NCBI RefSeq assembly: GCF_009733535.1 | Contig: NZ_SMMI01000010.1 | Span: forward strand, 62,001 to 126,000 | DNA: 64,000 nucleotides | Source of the DNA: Sphingobacterium endophyticum | GTDB taxonomy: Bacteria; Bacteroidota; Bacteroidia; Sphingobacteriales; Sphingobacteriaceae | Direction of reading: 5' to 3' | In this document: one piece after another, positions 62,390-64,000 of the stretch | Layout: every line of letters starts with the position of its first letter | How positions within the stretch are numbered: the first letter of the stretch is position 1 | Made by a program: the position numbers and the translations under genes | Notes under the pieces: model-generated | What the model saw: the letters and a program-made list of their open reading frames with translations, nothing else | Database searches by the model: none | Told to the model about the DNA's origin: nothing

Positions 62390-63700
62390 TTAGTTAGGAT
62401 ACTTAACACCTCGATATTGACTGATGTCAAGCTTCGATATTTTGGAATCGTACTTCGAGTTGATGGCATCGATGAATAAATTAGCTACGATAGCATTTCC
62501 CATAGGTGTAAGGTGAACCCCATCTAAGGAGAAAGCATTGCCAGTAATAAATGCTGCTGAAATATGAACACCATTATAGTTATAACCCGCTTTTACTTTA
62601 TTCAAAAATGCATGAACATCGGCAATTGCCAGATCTTTAGAGGTAGCTATCGCTTTAATTTTATCATTATATGCTTTTACTCGAGCTGTTACAGCCGCAA
62701 CTTCAGCCTTATCTAAAACATATTTATCTTCAATAGGATTCATTGGGTGCATACCATAAGGTATTTTTAAATCATTTGGAACACCTAATAAAGCTGTTGG
62801 AAAGGTTAAGACAATTAAGTCTTCCGCTGTCGCTGCTCTTGGACCGGTTTTAGTCGCTATAAATACATTTTTAGCTGCACCGCCTGATGCTGCTTCCACT
62901 GCCGCATTCAAGCGCGCAGTAGTAACCGTATTCATAAATGGAATCGACGTAACGTCAGGTATTGTTGCTACTACACCTTTCGAACCTTTTGCAGTTAATG
63001 CAGTAATGAATGTGTTATATGCAAATTCAAAGGTCGGTACATCGGTGAGCTTTTTCGTCGGATCTTCAGACTCAGCGGCACCATTCATTGCATAACCTAA
63101 TACATCATTATTCCCTAACCAGAAGCTGAAAAAAGTATGCTCATGTGAAGATGCATATTCAACATATTTTAATGCTGGGGAGGTACCCTCTGGCAATAAT
63201 CGCTCGAAATATGGATTTCCAGCTACCGTTCCAATGCCCGGAGCCATAGACATATCCAAACGCATCCCTGGTACGCCTAAATTCTGAATTGGTTCTGTAT
63301 ATTTTGTATATAATGGTCCACCGCTTGGACTTTTGCCTCGAATAGCTAATTTATCAGTAACAGGTTCCATTACGGGGTTGCCATCAACCAATGATTTTAA
63401 CCTAATATAACCAGAACCATTCTCTTGTTCCGTACTAAAGAATGGAGAGGTAAATTCACCTCCACCTACTAATTTGAATTGTTCTGCCATCAAATTCGGA
63501 AATGCGACCTTCTGTCCTTCTAAATATAGTCCGTTGTCAGCATAACCGGATGTTAGCGAGTTTCCAACTGCGATGAATTTAGAAAAGTCAGCTGTTCCCT
63601 TGCTGGTCTCCAACTCATCAAGGGTTGGAGCACATGATGTTGCCAAGCCTAATAGGGCAAGTCCAATATATAATTTAAAATTCTTTTTCATTGTTTTCAT
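62390..63700 (-). CDS. SGNH/GDSL-family lipoprotein hydrolase
   Basis: A 436-residue outer-envelope lipoprotein with lipobox LATSC (lipidated C23). The SGNH hydrolase fold has block I S48 in AVGNS48LTSGY, the block III asparagine in WLGNNDVLGY and the catalytic D/H in SLDGVHLTPMGNAI. Members are esterases or lipases of many substrates; this one often accompanies FadL-like porins in Bacteroidota, and here it lies 10 bases downstream of one. That suggests a role in taking up a hydrophobic or acylated compound, as an inference. Confidence 0.85.
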   Translation of the reverse strand: MKTMKKNFKLYIGLALLGLATSCAPTLDELETSKGTADFSKFIAVGNSLTSGYADNGLYLEGQKVAFPNLMAEQFKLVGGGEFTSPFFSTEQENGSGYIRLKSLVDGNPVMEPVTDKLAIRGKSPSGGPLYTKYTEPIQNLGVPGMRLDMSMAPGIGTVAGNPYFERLLPEGTSPALKYVEYASSHEHTFFSFWLGNNDVLGYAMNGAAESEDPTKKLTDVPTFEFAYNTFITALTAKGSKGVVATIPDVTSIPFMNTVTTARLNAAVEAASGGAAKNVFIATKTGPRAATAEDLIVLTFPTALLGVPNDLKIPYGMHPMNPIEDKYVLDKAEVAAVTARVKAYNDKIKAIATSKDLAIADVHAFLNKVKAGYNYNGVHISAAFITGNAFSLDGVHLTPMGNAIVANLFIDAINSKYDSKISKLDISQYRGVKYPN

Positions 63701-63710
63701 AATTTAAGAC

Positions 63711-64000
63711 CTACCAATAGTAAGAAACAGAAATACCAGGTGCATGAATGTTCGTTTCATATGCTCCCCTTAATTGAGTCTCCGCATTCGTTGTGGTACG
63801 CTTCAATATTTTTTGGAATACATAAGCTGCTGACATTTGCCAATTTGGTGAAAACTTATAGGTCACACCCCCCGCTGCCATGACACGATTGTTATCTGGC
63901 GTCTCGGGATATACATATCTTGCTTGAACCGGTGTGTAAACGTACCCAGCACCTACGCGTAAATCTAACTTGTCATTCACTTCATAGTTAATCCCTGCTT
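63711..64000 (-). CDS. FadL/OmpP1-like outer-membrane protein (C-terminal part; runs off the window)
   Basis: The frame stays open to the right edge of the window, so the protein is cut off there; only about 96 C-terminal residues are present. They carry strands of the FadL/TodX barrel: AGINYEVNDKLDLRVGAGYV, PETPDNNRVMAAGGVTYKF and AAYVFQKIL, ending SVSYYW. FadL proteins transport hydrophobic molecules across the outer membrane. The gene lies directly upstream of the GDSL lipoprotein gene on the same strand. Confidence 0.85.
   Translation of the reverse strand, partial: AGINYEVNDKLDLRVGAGYVYTPVQARYVYPETPDNNRVMAAGGVTYKFSPNWQMSAAYVFQKILKRTTTNAETQLRGAYETNIHAPGISVSYYW

Noticed and set aside
1-64000. 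tRNA, rRNA, CRISPR arrays, insertion sequences, prophage or integrase genes.
   Set aside because: I looked through all gene-free stretches and ORFs and found no sequence supporting any of them.

Overview
The window comes from the chromosome of a low-GC Bacteroidota bacterium, most probably a Sphingobacteriaceae member (Sphingobacterium/Pedobacter-like). The evidence is a SusC/SusD pair, many lipoproteins with Bacteroidota-type lipoboxes, starts without Shine-Dalgarno sequences, several TAnnTTTG-type -7 elements, a SdhC-SdhA-SdhB complex with a single cytochrome b subunit, and an arginine pathway built on an ArgF'-type (succinylornithine) transcarbamylase. I see no insertion sequence, prophage, CRISPR array, rRNA or tRNA. 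It reads as a core chromosomal segment, so the unusual signals are mostly regulatory.

Layout. 1-2.9 kb is the end of the ribosomal alpha operon (rpsK, rpsD, rpoA, rplQ), with L17 carrying an extra C-terminal domain. 3.0-7.8 kb is arginine locus 1 (argD, argF', argB, proC, argE). 7.8-8.5 kb has an Lrp/AsnC regulator, a perfect palindrome and a possible small RNA. 8.7-16 kb has a cryptic kinase-like protein, ruvC, a membrane/lipid group (UPF0104, GT2 glycosyltransferase, PlsC) and a four-gene operon starting with a DUF2089-like regulator. 16-20.5 kb is an orphan SusC/SusD system. 20.8-25.7 kb has an SDR, a second UPF0104 protein, small membrane and lipoprotein genes, gmd and a coiled-coil membrane protein. 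25.9-29.7 kb is a giant sensor kinase. 29.8-33.4 kb is sdhCAB. 33.5-40.5 kb has a beta-barrel protein, csaA, tadA, sodA, pruA and a two-gene ABC exporter. 40.5-48.2 kb has a phosphoesterase, recA, nth, and S8 and S9 peptidases. 48.4-52.2 kb is arginine locus 2 (GNAT, argG, GNAT, argC). 52.3-64 kb has hemL, sucC, lolD, a reduced preATP-grasp/HAD-like pair, two tandem S41 peptidases, a LacI regulator, an OsmC protein, a GDSL lipoprotein and the end of a FadL-like porin.

How the genes work together. The two arginine loci, 41 kb apart, supply every step from glutamate to argininosuccinate; argH is not in the window. The first GNAT would make the N-acylglutamate, ArgB, ArgC and ArgD reduce and transaminate it, ArgF' carbamoylates it, ArgE removes the acyl group, and ArgG condenses citrulline with aspartate. 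Succinyl-CoA metabolism (sucC, sdhCAB) and proline/P5C metabolism (proC, pruA) lie in the same window.

The most interesting find is the roughly 290-base leader of arginine locus 2. A TACTTTTG promoter element is followed by a 44-codon ORF with five CGA arginine codons in its last 18 codons. Three perfect hairpins follow, two of them with complementary loops, and then a small hairpin with a T-tract just before the first gene. This looks like an arginine-responsive attenuator. A second terminator-like hairpin sits 12 bases before argC in the same operon. All functional claims are inferred from reading the sequence; no database search was run.
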